A DNA stretch of 33,442 nucleotides from an uncultured Lentisphaerota bacterium (GTDB lineage: Bacteria; Verrucomicrobiota; Kiritimatiellia; RFP12; UBA1067), in NCBI GenBank assembly GCA_900320225.1, contig ONRL01000080.1, positions 1 through 33,442 on the forward strand, in the 5' to 3' direction. The notes under the pieces are model-generated. The model was not told where the DNA came from and did not search any database. It saw only the letters and a list, made by a program, of their open reading frames with translations. Made by a program: the position numbers and the translations under genes. Of the stretch, positions 22,303-29,929 are shown piece after piece. Numbering within the stretch: the stretch's first letter is position 1; every line of letters starts with the position of its first letter.

Positions 22303-23466
22303 GTGCGCTGGACGCTGACCATCCTGGGAGTCTCCGTTCTCATTCTGCTGGGCGGCGGCTTCGTGTTGCTGGCGTCCGCGGGTGAGGAGACGGGGCGCAC
22401 GCTCTACCACAGCGCCGGCTACTTCGTCACGCACCAGGCCATTTGGCTGTGCGTGGCGATGGTTTTTATGTTCGCGGCGACGTTCTTCGACTATCACAAT
22501 TGGCGGCGCTATCCCTACTTGACGATCATCCTGTACGCAGTGGTCGTCGCCCTGATGGTCGCCGTCCTGTTCGCGCCCGAGACGAAGGGGTCGCATCGCT
22601 GGCTGCGTCTCGTGGGGCCCGTGCGCCTCCAGCCCAGCGAGCTGGCGAAAATCTTCGTGGTCATCTCCGTCGCCGTGTTCCTCGACGGGGCCGGCTGGCG
22701 CATTGAGAAGTTCTGGAAGGGGGCCGTGCCTGCCGTGATGATCGTCGGCGTGCTGATGGGCCTTGCGGTCGCCGAGCCGGACTTCGGGGCCACGATGGTC
22801 ATCGGCCTCGCGGGCGGCATGCTCTGCCTGATTGGCGGCATGCGTTTCCTCCACATGCTGTTCATGGGTGGCGGGGGACTGCTCGCCGTCGGCACCTTGC
22901 TGGCGTTCAACCCGAACCGCATGCGCCGGTTGGGCGCGTGGTTGCCCGAACCCGTCCTGTCGTTTCTCGGCCTGCCGCCGCCGACGGGGGACGACCCGGC
23001 GGCGTACCAGCTCAACCAGGCGCTTGTCGCCATCAGCCGCGGCGGTCCCTTCGGCGTGGGCTACACGAAGTCGATGCAGAAGAAGTTCTACTTGCCCGAG
23101 GCCCACACCGATTTCATCTTTGCGATCGGCGCGGAGGAGCTGGGGCTCTTCTTTTCGCTGGGCCTGCTCGTGCTCTTCACGGCGGTCTTCATCTGCGGCA
23201 TCCGCATCGCGTTGCGCGCGCCGGATCGCCTCGGCCGTTTGCTCGCCTTCGGCATGACGTTCCTCATCTTCTTCCAGGTGCTGTTCAACATCGGCGTCGT
23301 CACGGGCTGCCTGCCCACGAAGGGCCTCGCGCTGCCGTTCATCAGCTACGGCGGCACGAACCTCATGTCGTCGTTGATCGCCGTGGGCATACTTTTTAAC
23401 ATTGGACGACAAATTGAGTTGCCAAAACCACGTCCAAGGAGTACAATATCCCCCGTTTTTTCGTAA
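22303..23466 (+). CDS. ftsW: FtsW/RodA/SpoVE-family peptidoglycan polymerase
   Basis: The protein has 387 residues with about ten membrane helices. SEDS proteins polymerise glycan strands from lipid II. Diagnostic stretches are GSHRWLRLVGPVRLQPSELA, VAEPDFGATMVI, AYQLNQALVAISRGG, YLPEAHTDFIFAIGAEELG, LPTKGLALPFISYGG and the following Asn-Leu. These suit FtsW better than RodA, and the mur-gene neighbourhood agrees, but the split is not certain from sequence alone. The start is GTG at 22303, 13 bases after the LysM gene, with only a weak ribosome-binding site, consistent with translational coupling. The 3' end of the gene is AT-rich because it overlaps the serC promoter. Confidence 0.93.
   Translation: MRWTLTILGVSVLILLGGGFVLLASAGEETGRTLYHSAGYFVTHQAIWLCVAMVFMFAATFFDYHNWRRYPYLTIILYAVVVALMVAVLFAPETKGSHRWLRLVGPVRLQPSELAKIFVVISVAVFLDGAGWRIEKFWKGAVPAVMIVGVLMGLAVAEPDFGATMVIGLAGGMLCLIGGMRFLHMLFMGGGGLLAVGTLLAFNPNRMRRLGAWLPEPVLSFLGLPPPTGDDPAAYQLNQALVAISRGGPFGVGYTKSMQKKFYLPEAHTDFIFAIGAEELGLFFSLGLLVLFTAVFICGIRIALRAPDRLGRLLAFGMTFLIFFQVLFNIGVVTGCLPTKGLALPFISYGGTNLMSSLIAVGILFNIGRQIELPKPRPRSTISPVFS
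23419..23447 (+). promoter_or_regulatory. serC promoter inside the end of ftsW
   Basis: TTGCCA (23419-23424), a 17-base spacer and TACAAT (23442-23447) lie in the last coding bases of ftsW. Transcription would start near 23454, leaving a leader of about 30 bases with AAGGA before the serC ATG at 23485. Confidence 0.65.
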
Positions 23467-23484
23467 CCAAGTAAGGAACAAAAA

Positions 23485-24482
23485 ATGTCTCGAGTCTATA
23501 ATTTCTCGGCTGGTCCGGCCGTATTGCCCCTTGAGGTCCTGCAGGATGCGCAGAAGGATCTCGTGGATTACAAGGGCTGCGGCATGTCCGTGATGGAGAT
23601 GTCCCACCGCGGCAAGGACTACGACGCCATCCACCAGGAGGCGATCGCCACGTTCAAGGAACTCTGCGGTTTGGGCGACGACTGGTCGGTGTGCTTCATC
23701 CAGGGCGGCGCGTCGATGCAGTTCGCGATGATCCCGATGAACTTCCTCGGCAAGGACCAGTCCGCCGACTACGCCAACCAGGGCACGTGGTCGAACAAGC
23801 CGACGACGAGTTCAAGTGGACGCCCGGCGCGGTCTACAGCCACGTCTGCACGAACGAGACGATTTCGGGCGCCGAGCTGAAGGTCATCCCGAATTCCGGC
23901 TCGCCGCTCATCGGCGACATGTCGAGCGACATCCTCTCCTGCGAGCGCGACTACTCGAAGTTCGCGATGTTCTACGCGGGCGCGCAGAAGAACCTCGGCC
24001 CGTCCGGCATGGCCGTGGTGGCGATCCGCAAGGAGTTCGCCGAGAAGGGCTCCACCACGATCCCCACGATGCTGCAGTACCGCACGTACGTGGACGAGAA
24101 CTCGCTCTACAACACGCCGCCCACCTGGGGCATCTACATCTTCGGCGAGACCATGAAGTGGGTCAAGAAGATGGGCAAGGAGAACCTCTTCAAGCTCAAC
24201 GCCGAGAAGGCGAAGAAGATCTACGACGTCATCGACGGCTCGGGCTTCTACCGCGGCACGGCGCTGAAGGAGTACCGCTCGAACATGAACGTGACGTGGC
24301 GCCTGCCCACCGAGGAACTGGAGGCCCAGTTCATCAAGGAGGCCGCCGCCGCCGGCATGAAGTCGCTCAAGGGGCACCGCTCCGTGGGCGGCATCCGCGC
24401 GTCGATCTACAACGCCTTCCCGATGGCCGGCGTGGACTGCCTCGTCGACTTCATGAAGGAGTTCGAGAAGAAGAACGGCTAA
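23485..24482 (+). pseudogene. serC: Phosphoserine aminotransferase gene with an internal frame-breaking deletion
   Basis: SerC is a PLP enzyme making phosphoserine for serine synthesis. The first part (MSRVYNFSAGPAVLPLEV to GTWSNK, residues 1-105) ends its homology at 23799. The rest resumes in another frame at 23802 with DDEFKWTPGAVYSHVCTNET and runs to the stop. The PLP-lysine region YAGAQKNLGPSG and the C-terminal GHRSVGGIRASIYNA are intact. Normal SerC has about 26 further residues between W-x-x-K and this point (the AIKEAK helix and following strand), so about 80 nt appear to be missing. Adding these would give about 357 residues, the usual size. It has its own promoter and ribosome-binding site. 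It is either a real null mutation or an assembly deletion. Confidence 0.85.
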
Positions 24483-24492
24483 TCCGTTCGCG

Positions 24493-25476
24493 CTAAAACA
24501 CTCGGTTGCAGATTTCCGCCGCGCTGTTGAGGCAGCTGCGGTGGTCGCTGGGGGTTTTTGCAACCGGGAAGCGGATTCCCGCATAGTCGAGTTTGTGGTG
24601 GTTTGATCCCGAGATGTAGCGGAAGCCGAGCTTCTCCAGCGCCGCGATCGTCGCGTCGTCGATGAAGGAGCCGGCGTCCTTCATGACCTGCTTCACCTCG
24701 TCGCGGCGGCGGGCAAGTTCGCCCGAGCAGGCGTTCGCGCAGAGGATCGCCTCGAGGATCCGCGCGCGCCGGTCGCGTCCGCCCGCATCGGCGGCGCGTT
24801 GCGCGTCCGCAAGCGCCTCCAGGAGGTGCTCGCGGATCTCTCCGGTGAATTTCTCGGAGACGCCGTCGGGCTTGTCCAGCAGCACGGTGGAGGAGAGCGA
24901 CGTGCGCTGCGCCTCGACGAGCAGCGCCTGGAGCCGCGCGATCTCGCGGTCCTTGGTGGCGACCTCTTCCATCAGCGCGTCATCCACCTTCGGCGCGGAC
25001 CGCTCGTTTTCAAGCGCGGCCTTCGTCTGGTTCAGTTTCTCCTTCAGTTTCTCCAGCTCCCCATCCGCCCTCGCTCTTGCCTGCGCGAGTTCGTCCTGTG
25101 CCTGCTTGAGTTCCTCCTGCGCCCGCGCGAGTGATTCCTTCGCTTCGGCCGCGTCGAGGGCGAGGGCGTCGATGACGGCCTGCCTCTCCTCAAGTTCGGC
25201 GTTGAGGGCGTCGCGTTCGGCGGCGAAGGCGTCTTCGGCCTGTTCGGCGCGCACGCGGGCGACCGTGCCGGGCGTGACGACGGTGGTGCGGCGCGGCGGG
25301 GCTTTCTGACGCTGTGCGGAAGGCGTGCCGAGAAGCGACGAGAAATAGTCCGTTGAGCTGGTGGCACCGGCGAGTTGCCGGTCTTCTGGGGCCTGTTCGG
25401 GTTCAGGCGGCGGTGGCTCGGGTTCGGCGGGTCGGAACTTCTTGAGTTGCGAAAGGTCTGTGAAGGTGTTGCCCAT
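24493..25476 (-). CDS. Coiled-coil protein of unknown function
   Basis: The protein has 327 residues from the ATG at 25476, which has GAGGA 8 bases upstream. An in-frame ATG at 25491 lacks such a site. The first 65 residues are Pro/Glu-rich and probably disordered (PAEPEPPPPEPEQAPEDRQL). Residues about 70-190 are a long coiled coil with many Ala, Glu, Lys and Gln heptads. The last 115 residues form a compact, conserved-looking domain: FTGEIREHLLEALADAQRAA, then RRARILEAILCANACSGEL, then a terminal segment with SGSNHHKLDYAGIRFPVAKT and SDHRSCLNSAAEICN. I do not recognise this domain. The His/Lys and GIRFPVAKT pattern is vaguely like small RNA-binding folds such as HicA, but this is weak. It converges on serC with 10 bases between stops. 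The small membrane protein gene lies just upstream on the same strand. Confidence 0.75.
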   Translation of the reverse strand: MGNTFTDLSQLKKFRPAEPEPPPPEPEQAPEDRQLAGATSSTDYFSSLLGTPSAQRQKAPPRRTTVVTPGTVARVRAEQAEDAFAAERDALNAELEERQAVIDALALDAAEAKESLARAQEELKQAQDELAQARARADGELEKLKEKLNQTKAALENERSAPKVDDALMEEVATKDREIARLQALLVEAQRTSLSSTVLLDKPDGVSEKFTGEIREHLLEALADAQRAADAGGRDRRARILEAILCANACSGELARRRDEVKQVMKDAGSFIDDATIAALEKLGFRYISGSNHHKLDYAGIRFPVAKTPSDHRSCLNSAAEICNRVF

Positions 25477-25500
25477 GGTGGATGTCCTCATGTGAAGCTT

Positions 25501-25794
25501 CTACGGGAGGGTCGCGCTCCTGCGCGACCGCCGCGCGTAGTGGAAGTAGAGCGCGAGGTCGGTGGCGACGAGCGCGGTGTCGGCGAGATACACCCAGGTG
25601 ACCCAGCTGCGGTCGCTGATCAAGTGGCTCGCGATGCCGAAGAGGTAGCCGGCGATCACGATGATCTCGAACATGGGGCTCTTGCCGTCCACGCGCTTGG
25701 CGCGGACGGTCTTGGCGATGGCGAACGGCCAGGAGAAGCCGAAGCAGAAGAGCATCGCGAACTCGAGGATGCGTGGCAGGATGTCTGGATTCAT
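25501..25794 (-). CDS. Small membrane protein, possibly PQ-loop-like
   Basis: The protein has 97 residues. Three hydrophobic helices are visible: ILEFAMLFCFGFSWPFAIAK, then FEIIVIAGYLFGIASHLI, then WVYLADTALVATDLALYFHY. The motif GFSWPFAIAKTVRAKRVDGK resembles the first repeat of small PQ-loop-like proteins found in many bacteria, whose role is generally unknown. The last residues, RRSRRSATLP, and the approach to the stop codon are encoded by palindromic element B, so the natural C-terminus was probably extended or replaced by its insertion. It lies 24 bases upstream of the coiled-coil gene on the same strand and is divergent from the DUF6259-like gene. The two minus-strand genes are probably one transcript. 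Confidence 0.75.
   Translation of the reverse strand: MNPDILPRILEFAMLFCFGFSWPFAIAKTVRAKRVDGKSPMFEIIVIAGYLFGIASHLISDRSWVTWVYLADTALVATDLALYFHYARRSRRSATLP
25505..25530. repeat. Palindromic element, copy B
   Basis: GGGAGGGTCGCGCTCC followed by TGCGCGACCG is the exact reverse complement of the murD copy (19828-19853). It lies at the 3' end of the small membrane-protein gene, with the stop codon (CTA on the + strand at 25501-25503) immediately outside it. Confidence 0.88.
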
Positions 25795-25826
25795 GTATTG
25801 TTGCGCCTTGTTGCCGAACGGCGGAT

Positions 25827-25855
25827 AGTATGGCGCATTCGCCGTGGAAAGTCAA
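25827..25855 (-). promoter_or_regulatory. Promoter of the two minus-strand genes
   Basis: On the minus strand, TTGACT (25850-25855), a 17-base spacer and CATACT (25827-25832) precede the membrane-protein start at 25794. TACTAT (25825-25830) is an alternative -10 at a less favourable spacing. It lies back to back with the promoter of the DUF6259-like gene. Confidence 0.5.
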
Positions 25856-25868
25856 GTGCGCGGACATC

Positions 25869-25897
25869 TTGCGCGCGGGCGGAAGTTCGGGTATAAT
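25869..25897 (+). promoter_or_regulatory. Promoter of the DUF6259-like gene, near-leaderless
   Basis: TTGCGC (25869-25874), a 17-base spacer and a perfect TATAAT (25892-25897) precede the chosen ATG at 25905 by only 7 bases. Transcription should therefore start at or next to the ATG, with no room for a ribosome-binding site. Confidence 0.65.
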
Positions 25898-25904
25898 GTG
25901 CGGC

Positions 25905-28511
25905 ATGAAATCTTCAGCAATTTGGATGGCCGCCGCGGCGCTTGCGCCGTGGGCGGCTGGTGCGGTCGAGGTGTCGGGCGCGTCGCTCACGGCGACGCTT
26001 GACGAGCAGGCGAAGGGCGCGGTGACGCGTCTCGTGACGGCGCACGGCGCGGAGCTCGCGCCGGCGCACGGCGCGACGCCCCTGTTCCGGCTCAAGCTTA
26101 CGCGGTCGGACGACTTCACGAAGAGCGTGGTGGTGTCGGCGGACGACGCGGAGACGTGCACGCTCGAGGAGGGCGCGAAGGGCGCGGCGCGGTTCGTCTA
26201 CGGCGGTTTCAAGGAGGGCGCGATGTTCGTGGCCTGTACGGCGCAGGGCGGCGGCGCGCACGTGCGCTGGCGGATCTCCGTGCAGACCGCGCCCGGCTGG
26301 GCGCTGGAGGAGACGGAGTTCCCGCGCCTGCTCGTGTCGCCCGTCCTCGGCAGCGACGGCGGCGACGACCGGTTCGTGCTCGGCACGGCGAAGGGCGGCG
26401 TCACGCACAACCCCGGCGCGCGGAACGTCGGCTGGCAGGTCGGCGCGCAGCAGCCCGGCCCGCTTGTGGCGCAGTTCGCGACGGTCTACGACGACCGCGC
26501 GGGGCTCTATTTCGCTGCGGAGGACGCCGCCGGCTACACCAAGTACATCGGCGTGGCGCGCGAGAAGGACGGCCTCGCGGTGTTCAGCCGCCGGGTCGGT
26601 TTCGACGAGGGGAACGTGGAGCAGGCGTACGACGTCGTGAGCGGCGGCTTCGAGGGCACGGTGGCCGATTCCTGCACGTGGCACGACGCGGCCGACCTCT
26701 ACAAGTCGTGGGCCGTGAAGCAGAAATGGTGCGAGAAGACGTTCGAGCAGCGCGATGACGTGCCGGCGTGGATGCGCGACGCACCCGCGATGGTGCGGTT
26801 CGGGCGCGAGTGGATCGAACATCCGGACAACATCCGCGCGTGGATGCAGAACTACTGGAAGCGCGAGTTCGTGCCGTCCCCGCTCGTGGTGGCGTTCTGG
26901 GGCTGGGAGAAGCACGGCTACTGGGTCACACCGGACTATTTCCCGGTCCACGGCGGCAACGACGCGTTCGCGGCGCTCGTCTCCGACCTCCACGCCGAGG
27001 GGGGACACTCCTTCCCGTGGCCGTCCGGCTACCACTGGACGCGCATGTACGACAAGCGTGCGGACGGCTCGTTCGTCTGGGACGACCGCGAGCGCTTCGA
27101 GCGGATCGGCCACCCCCACGCCGTGTTCAACCGCGACGGCAAGCGCTACGTGCGCACGCCCAGCTGGCTGCGCGGGGGAGACTGCGCCTGCATGTGCGGC
27201 GGCGACCCGTGGACGCGCGACTGGTGGAACAACTACATCTGCAGCCCGCTTTCGATGCTTGGCTGCGAGATGATCCAGGTGGACCAGGTGGTGGGCGGGC
27301 GCTTCCCGCCCTGCTGGAGCCGCGCGCATCCCCACGAGCCCGGCGACGGCAAGTGGAAGACGGACGCGTTCCTCGAGCAGCTCGTCACGATGCGCGAGAC
27401 GATGCGCACGAACGGCGCGCCCGACGCCGTGGTGTGCGTGGAGGAGCCGAACGAGAACTACAACCACATCGTGGGCATCCAGGACTACCGCGACTGCGAG
27501 TGCGGGGCGGACGAGTGGGCGAGCGTGTTCAACTACCTCTACCACGAGTACCTGCCCTGTTTCCAGTCCAACCCCCGCCGCGGCAACCGCGTGTGGCAGG
27601 CGCACGAGGCGGCGGACGGGCAGATCCCGTTCCTCTCGCCGTCGCTCTCCGATCTCGGCGGCAGCCACGCCGCGCTCGTGAACGGCGACTTCGAGGTGGT
27701 TTCCGGCGAGGCGAAGTTCGCGGGATGGGAGAAGCTGAACGGATACAACGGGGCCGTCTGGAACGGACGCGCCTATGCGGACCGCGAGACCGTGCACGAC
27801 GGCGCGTGCTCCATCCGCCTCGAGTCGACGAAGGCCGAGACGGCCGTGCAGGTGTCCCAGAACGTGCTCGTGGACGACGCGGCCTTCTCAACGGGCCGCA
27901 CGTACCGTCTGAGCGCCTGGCTGAAGACGAAGGAGGGGTCGCAGCCCAACGCGGTGAACATGTGCTTCCTCGGCGCGTCGCACAAGTCCGCGCGCGGCGG
28001 CGGCTCGCTGAAGTTCCCGGCGCCGGAGGCCGGCTGGCAGCGCGTCTCGCACGAGTTCACCGTGCCGCCCGGCGCCACGTACCTGCGCATCATGATGCAC
28101 CTGAACGGCAACGCGGTGTGCTGGGTGGACGGCATGGCGATCGAGGAGGTGCTTCCGGACGGCGGCACGCGGACCGTGGAACTCTCGGGCCGCGGCGCAT
28201 ACGACGACTTCATGCGCCGCTGGGTGGCCTACTACCACGGTGAGGGGCGCGCGTGGCTCGCGTTCGGGCGGCAGGTGAAGCCGCCGCGCGTCGTCTGCGC
28301 CTCCCTGCCCTACGAAATCTCGCTCTACGGAGGGCGGAAATTCAGCGGGACGCGTCCGGTCGTGTTCTGCAACGCCTACGTGGCGGCGGACGGACGCAAG
28401 GCGATCGTGCTCGTGAACGCCACGGCGCAGCCGCAGCCGGTCGACCTCTACAAGGGCGGCCAGCGCGTGTCGCTCACGCTCGCCGCCGACGAGATCCGTC
28501 TCCTAAAATGA
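25905..28511 (+). CDS. Secreted DUF6259-like glycoside hydrolase with a CBM4/9-like module
   Basis: The protein has 868 residues. The ATG at 25905 opens a signal peptide (MKSSAIWMAAAALAPWAAGA). Upstream in-frame ATGs, down to 25773, lie before or within the promoter. Residues about 24-270 are a beta-rich domain. A catalytic-looking barrel follows (WHDAADLYKSWAVKQKWC, VAFWGWEKHGYWVTPDYFP, MIQVDQVVGG, VCVEEPNENYNHIVGIQDY). This pattern suits the DUF6259 family found in PVC and Bacteroidetes glycan degraders. Possible acidic catalytic residues are in QVDQ and VEEPNE, but I cannot assign them. Residues about 605-760 resemble a CBM4/9-type module (LVNGDFEVVSGEAKFAGWEK, VCWVDGMAIEEV), followed by a C-terminal beta domain. 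It is monocistronic by position. Confidence 0.75.
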   Translation: MKSSAIWMAAAALAPWAAGAVEVSGASLTATLDEQAKGAVTRLVTAHGAELAPAHGATPLFRLKLTRSDDFTKSVVVSADDAETCTLEEGAKGAARFVYGGFKEGAMFVACTAQGGGAHVRWRISVQTAPGWALEETEFPRLLVSPVLGSDGGDDRFVLGTAKGGVTHNPGARNVGWQVGAQQPGPLVAQFATVYDDRAGLYFAAEDAAGYTKYIGVAREKDGLAVFSRRVGFDEGNVEQAYDVVSGGFEGTVADSCTWHDAADLYKSWAVKQKWCEKTFEQRDDVPAWMRDAPAMVRFGREWIEHPDNIRAWMQNYWKREFVPSPLVVAFWGWEKHGYWVTPDYFPVHGGNDAFAALVSDLHAEGGHSFPWPSGYHWTRMYDKRADGSFVWDDRERFERIGHPHAVFNRDGKRYVRTPSWLRGGDCACMCGGDPWTRDWWNNYICSPLSMLGCEMIQVDQVVGGRFPPCWSRAHPHEPGDGKWKTDAFLEQLVTMRETMRTNGAPDAVVCVEEPNENYNHIVGIQDYRDCECGADEWASVFNYLYHEYLPCFQSNPRRGNRVWQAHEAADGQIPFLSPSLSDLGGSHAALVNGDFEVVSGEAKFAGWEKLNGYNGAVWNGRAYADRETVHDGACSIRLESTKAETAVQVSQNVLVDDAAFSTGRTYRLSAWLKTKEGSQPNAVNMCFLGASHKSARGGGSLKFPAPEAGWQRVSHEFTVPPGATYLRIMMHLNGNAVCWVDGMAIEEVLPDGGTRTVELSGRGAYDDFMRRWVAYYHGEGRAWLAFGRQVKPPRVVCASLPYEISLYGGRKFSGTRPVVFCNAYVAADGRKAIVLVNATAQPQPVDLYKGGQRVSLTLAADEIRLLK

Positions 28512-28523
28512 CGATTCGCGCGG

Positions 28524-28559
28524 TTTGTCATTGACAAATCATCCGCGATTCGGTAATAT
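28524..28559 (+). promoter_or_regulatory. nusA operon promoter with overlapping palindrome
   Basis: This is the best promoter in the window: consensus TTGACA (28531-28536), a 17-base spacer and TAATAT (28554-28559). A perfect palindrome, TTTGTCA-T-TGACAAA (28524-28538), covers the -35 box and is a candidate operator. CGCGG (28519-28523) and CCGCG (28543-28547) add a second, offset layer of symmetry. Confidence 0.75.
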
Positions 28560-28571
28560 TAGCCTCGTTCA

Positions 28572-28613
28572 CGGTGGTTCAGCGGAATCACCGAAACGGT
28601 TTTATTGTTTTTT
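28572..28613 (+). promoter_or_regulatory. nusA leader hairpin followed by a T-rich tract
   Basis: CGGTGGTTC (28572-28580), the loop AGCG and GAATCACCG (28585-28593) form a 9-bp stem with one G-U pair. AAACGG and TTTTATTGTTTTTT follow. A second small stem, ACCG-AAA-CGGT (28590-28600), abuts the T tract and overlaps the first, so the two exclude each other. The layout suggests transcriptional attenuation in the roughly 70-base leader. Confidence 0.45.
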
Positions 28614-28634
28614 GACAAGAATAGGAGCGACAAG

Positions 28635-29924
28635 ATGGCCATGAATAGCGAATTGGCGGCAATTGTAAGCTACATCGAGCGCGAGCGCGGTGTGGAGCGC
28701 GAAGACGTATTGACCGCGATTGAAGGTGCCATCAAGCAGGCCGCCAGTCACAATCCCGGCGTGACGAACGACTTGCGCGTCGTCATCAACCGGAAGGACC
28801 TGTCCCTGCACGTCTACGACACGATGGTGGTGTCGAACGAGGAGACGGGCACGGGCTTCATCTCCCTTGCGCGGGCGCGCCGCATCAAGCCGGACGCCGT
28901 GGAGGGCGAGGCGATCGAGATCGAGATGCCGGCCGCGCGTCTTGGACGCATCGCGGCGCAGACATCGCGTCAGATGATCATGCAGAAGATCCGCGACATC
29001 GAGCGGACCAACGTCTACACAGACTTCAAGAACCGTATCGGCGAGATTGTCTCCGGCACGGTGAGCGCCGTCAACCGCCGCGACCTGTACGTGTTCGTGG
29101 GCAAGACCGAGATGCTGCTGCCGGGCAAGGAGCGCATCCCCACGGAGGAGTTCGCGGTGGGGGACTCGATCCGCGCCATCGTGCACAGCGTGAAGCCGGA
29201 CGCGAACGGCCCGGCCGTGACGCTCAGCCGCGCCTCCGCCGAATTCGTGCGCACGCTCTTCCGCCTTGAGGTGGGGGAGATTTCCGACGGCGTGGTGGAG
29301 ATCATGGGCATCGCGCGCGACCCCGGCTACCGCACGAAGCTCGCGGTGCGCACGCTCGACGAGAAGGTGGACCCCGTGGGCGCCTGCGTGGGGTTGAAGG
29401 GCGCGCGCGTGCGCAACATCGTGCGCGAACTCAACGGCGAGAAGATCGACATCGTGCGTTGGAACGCGGACATCAAGCATTACGTGGCGCAGGCGCTCGC
29501 CCCGGCGAAGCTCGAGAGCGTGGAGGTGGACCCCGACGGCGGCAACACGGTGCACGTGACCGTGGCGCCCGACCAGTACTCCCTCGCGATCGGCAAGCGC
29601 GGGCAGAACGTGCGCCTCACCTCGAAGCTCACGGGCTGGCACGTGGACGTGACGAAGGCGATCGCGCTGGCGAGCTTCGAGGACCAGAAGGCGGAGGCGA
29701 TCAAGACGCTGGCGGACATGTTCTCCGTCTCGACGGCCATCGCGACGAAGCTTGCGGACGCGGGCTTCCTGACGGTCGAGGGCATCGTCGAGAGCGACGA
29801 GGAAGGGTTTGTCGCGGCGACGGGCCTCGACGAGGTCACCGCCAAGGGACTCTACGCGGCGGCCCAGGCCGTCGCCGAGCTCACGGGCGTCACGGCGTCC
29901 GCGCAGGCGGAGGAAGAGGAGTAA
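28635..29924 (+). CDS. nusA: Transcription termination/antitermination factor NusA
   Basis: The protein has 429 residues. It binds RNA polymerase and nascent RNA, modulating pausing, termination and antitermination. The order of domains is standard. The N-terminal polymerase-binding domain is about residues 1-130. The S1 domain is about 135-200 (IGEIVSGTVSAVNRRDLYVF). The two KH domains run to about 345 (VGLKGARVRNIVRELNGEKI and LAIGKRGQNVRLTSKLTGW). A C-terminal helical segment with a helix-hairpin-helix repeat (SVSTAIATKLADAGFLTVEG) is followed by an acidic tail. The ATG at 28635 is chosen because AGGAG lies 7 bases before it. A second ATG two codons on is less well placed. It heads the operon, but rimP, which usually precedes nusA, is absent. 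Confidence 0.97.
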   Translation: MAMNSELAAIVSYIERERGVEREDVLTAIEGAIKQAASHNPGVTNDLRVVINRKDLSLHVYDTMVVSNEETGTGFISLARARRIKPDAVEGEAIEIEMPAARLGRIAAQTSRQMIMQKIRDIERTNVYTDFKNRIGEIVSGTVSAVNRRDLYVFVGKTEMLLPGKERIPTEEFAVGDSIRAIVHSVKPDANGPAVTLSRASAEFVRTLFRLEVGEISDGVVEIMGIARDPGYRTKLAVRTLDEKVDPVGACVGLKGARVRNIVRELNGEKIDIVRWNADIKHYVAQALAPAKLESVEVDPDGGNTVHVTVAPDQYSLAIGKRGQNVRLTSKLTGWHVDVTKAIALASFEDQKAEAIKTLADMFSVSTAIATKLADAGFLTVEGIVESDEEGFVAATGLDEVTAKGLYAAAQAVAELTGVTASAQAEEEE

Positions 29925-29929
29925 GCTAG

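Noticed and set aside
23485-24482. Programmed ribosomal frameshifting in serC
   Set aside because: No slippery heptamer is seen at the junction, and about 26 conserved residues are missing. A frameshift alone would not restore the protein.
24493-25476. Calling the coiled-coil protein a HicA-type toxin
   Set aside because: Only a loose His/Lys and beta-strand resemblance exists. There is no adjacent HicB-like gene and the protein is far too long.
25773-25904. Longer N-terminus for the DUF6259-like protein
   Set aside because: It would be translated across its own promoter and would bury the signal peptide 44 residues in. ATG 25905 directly precedes the signal peptide.
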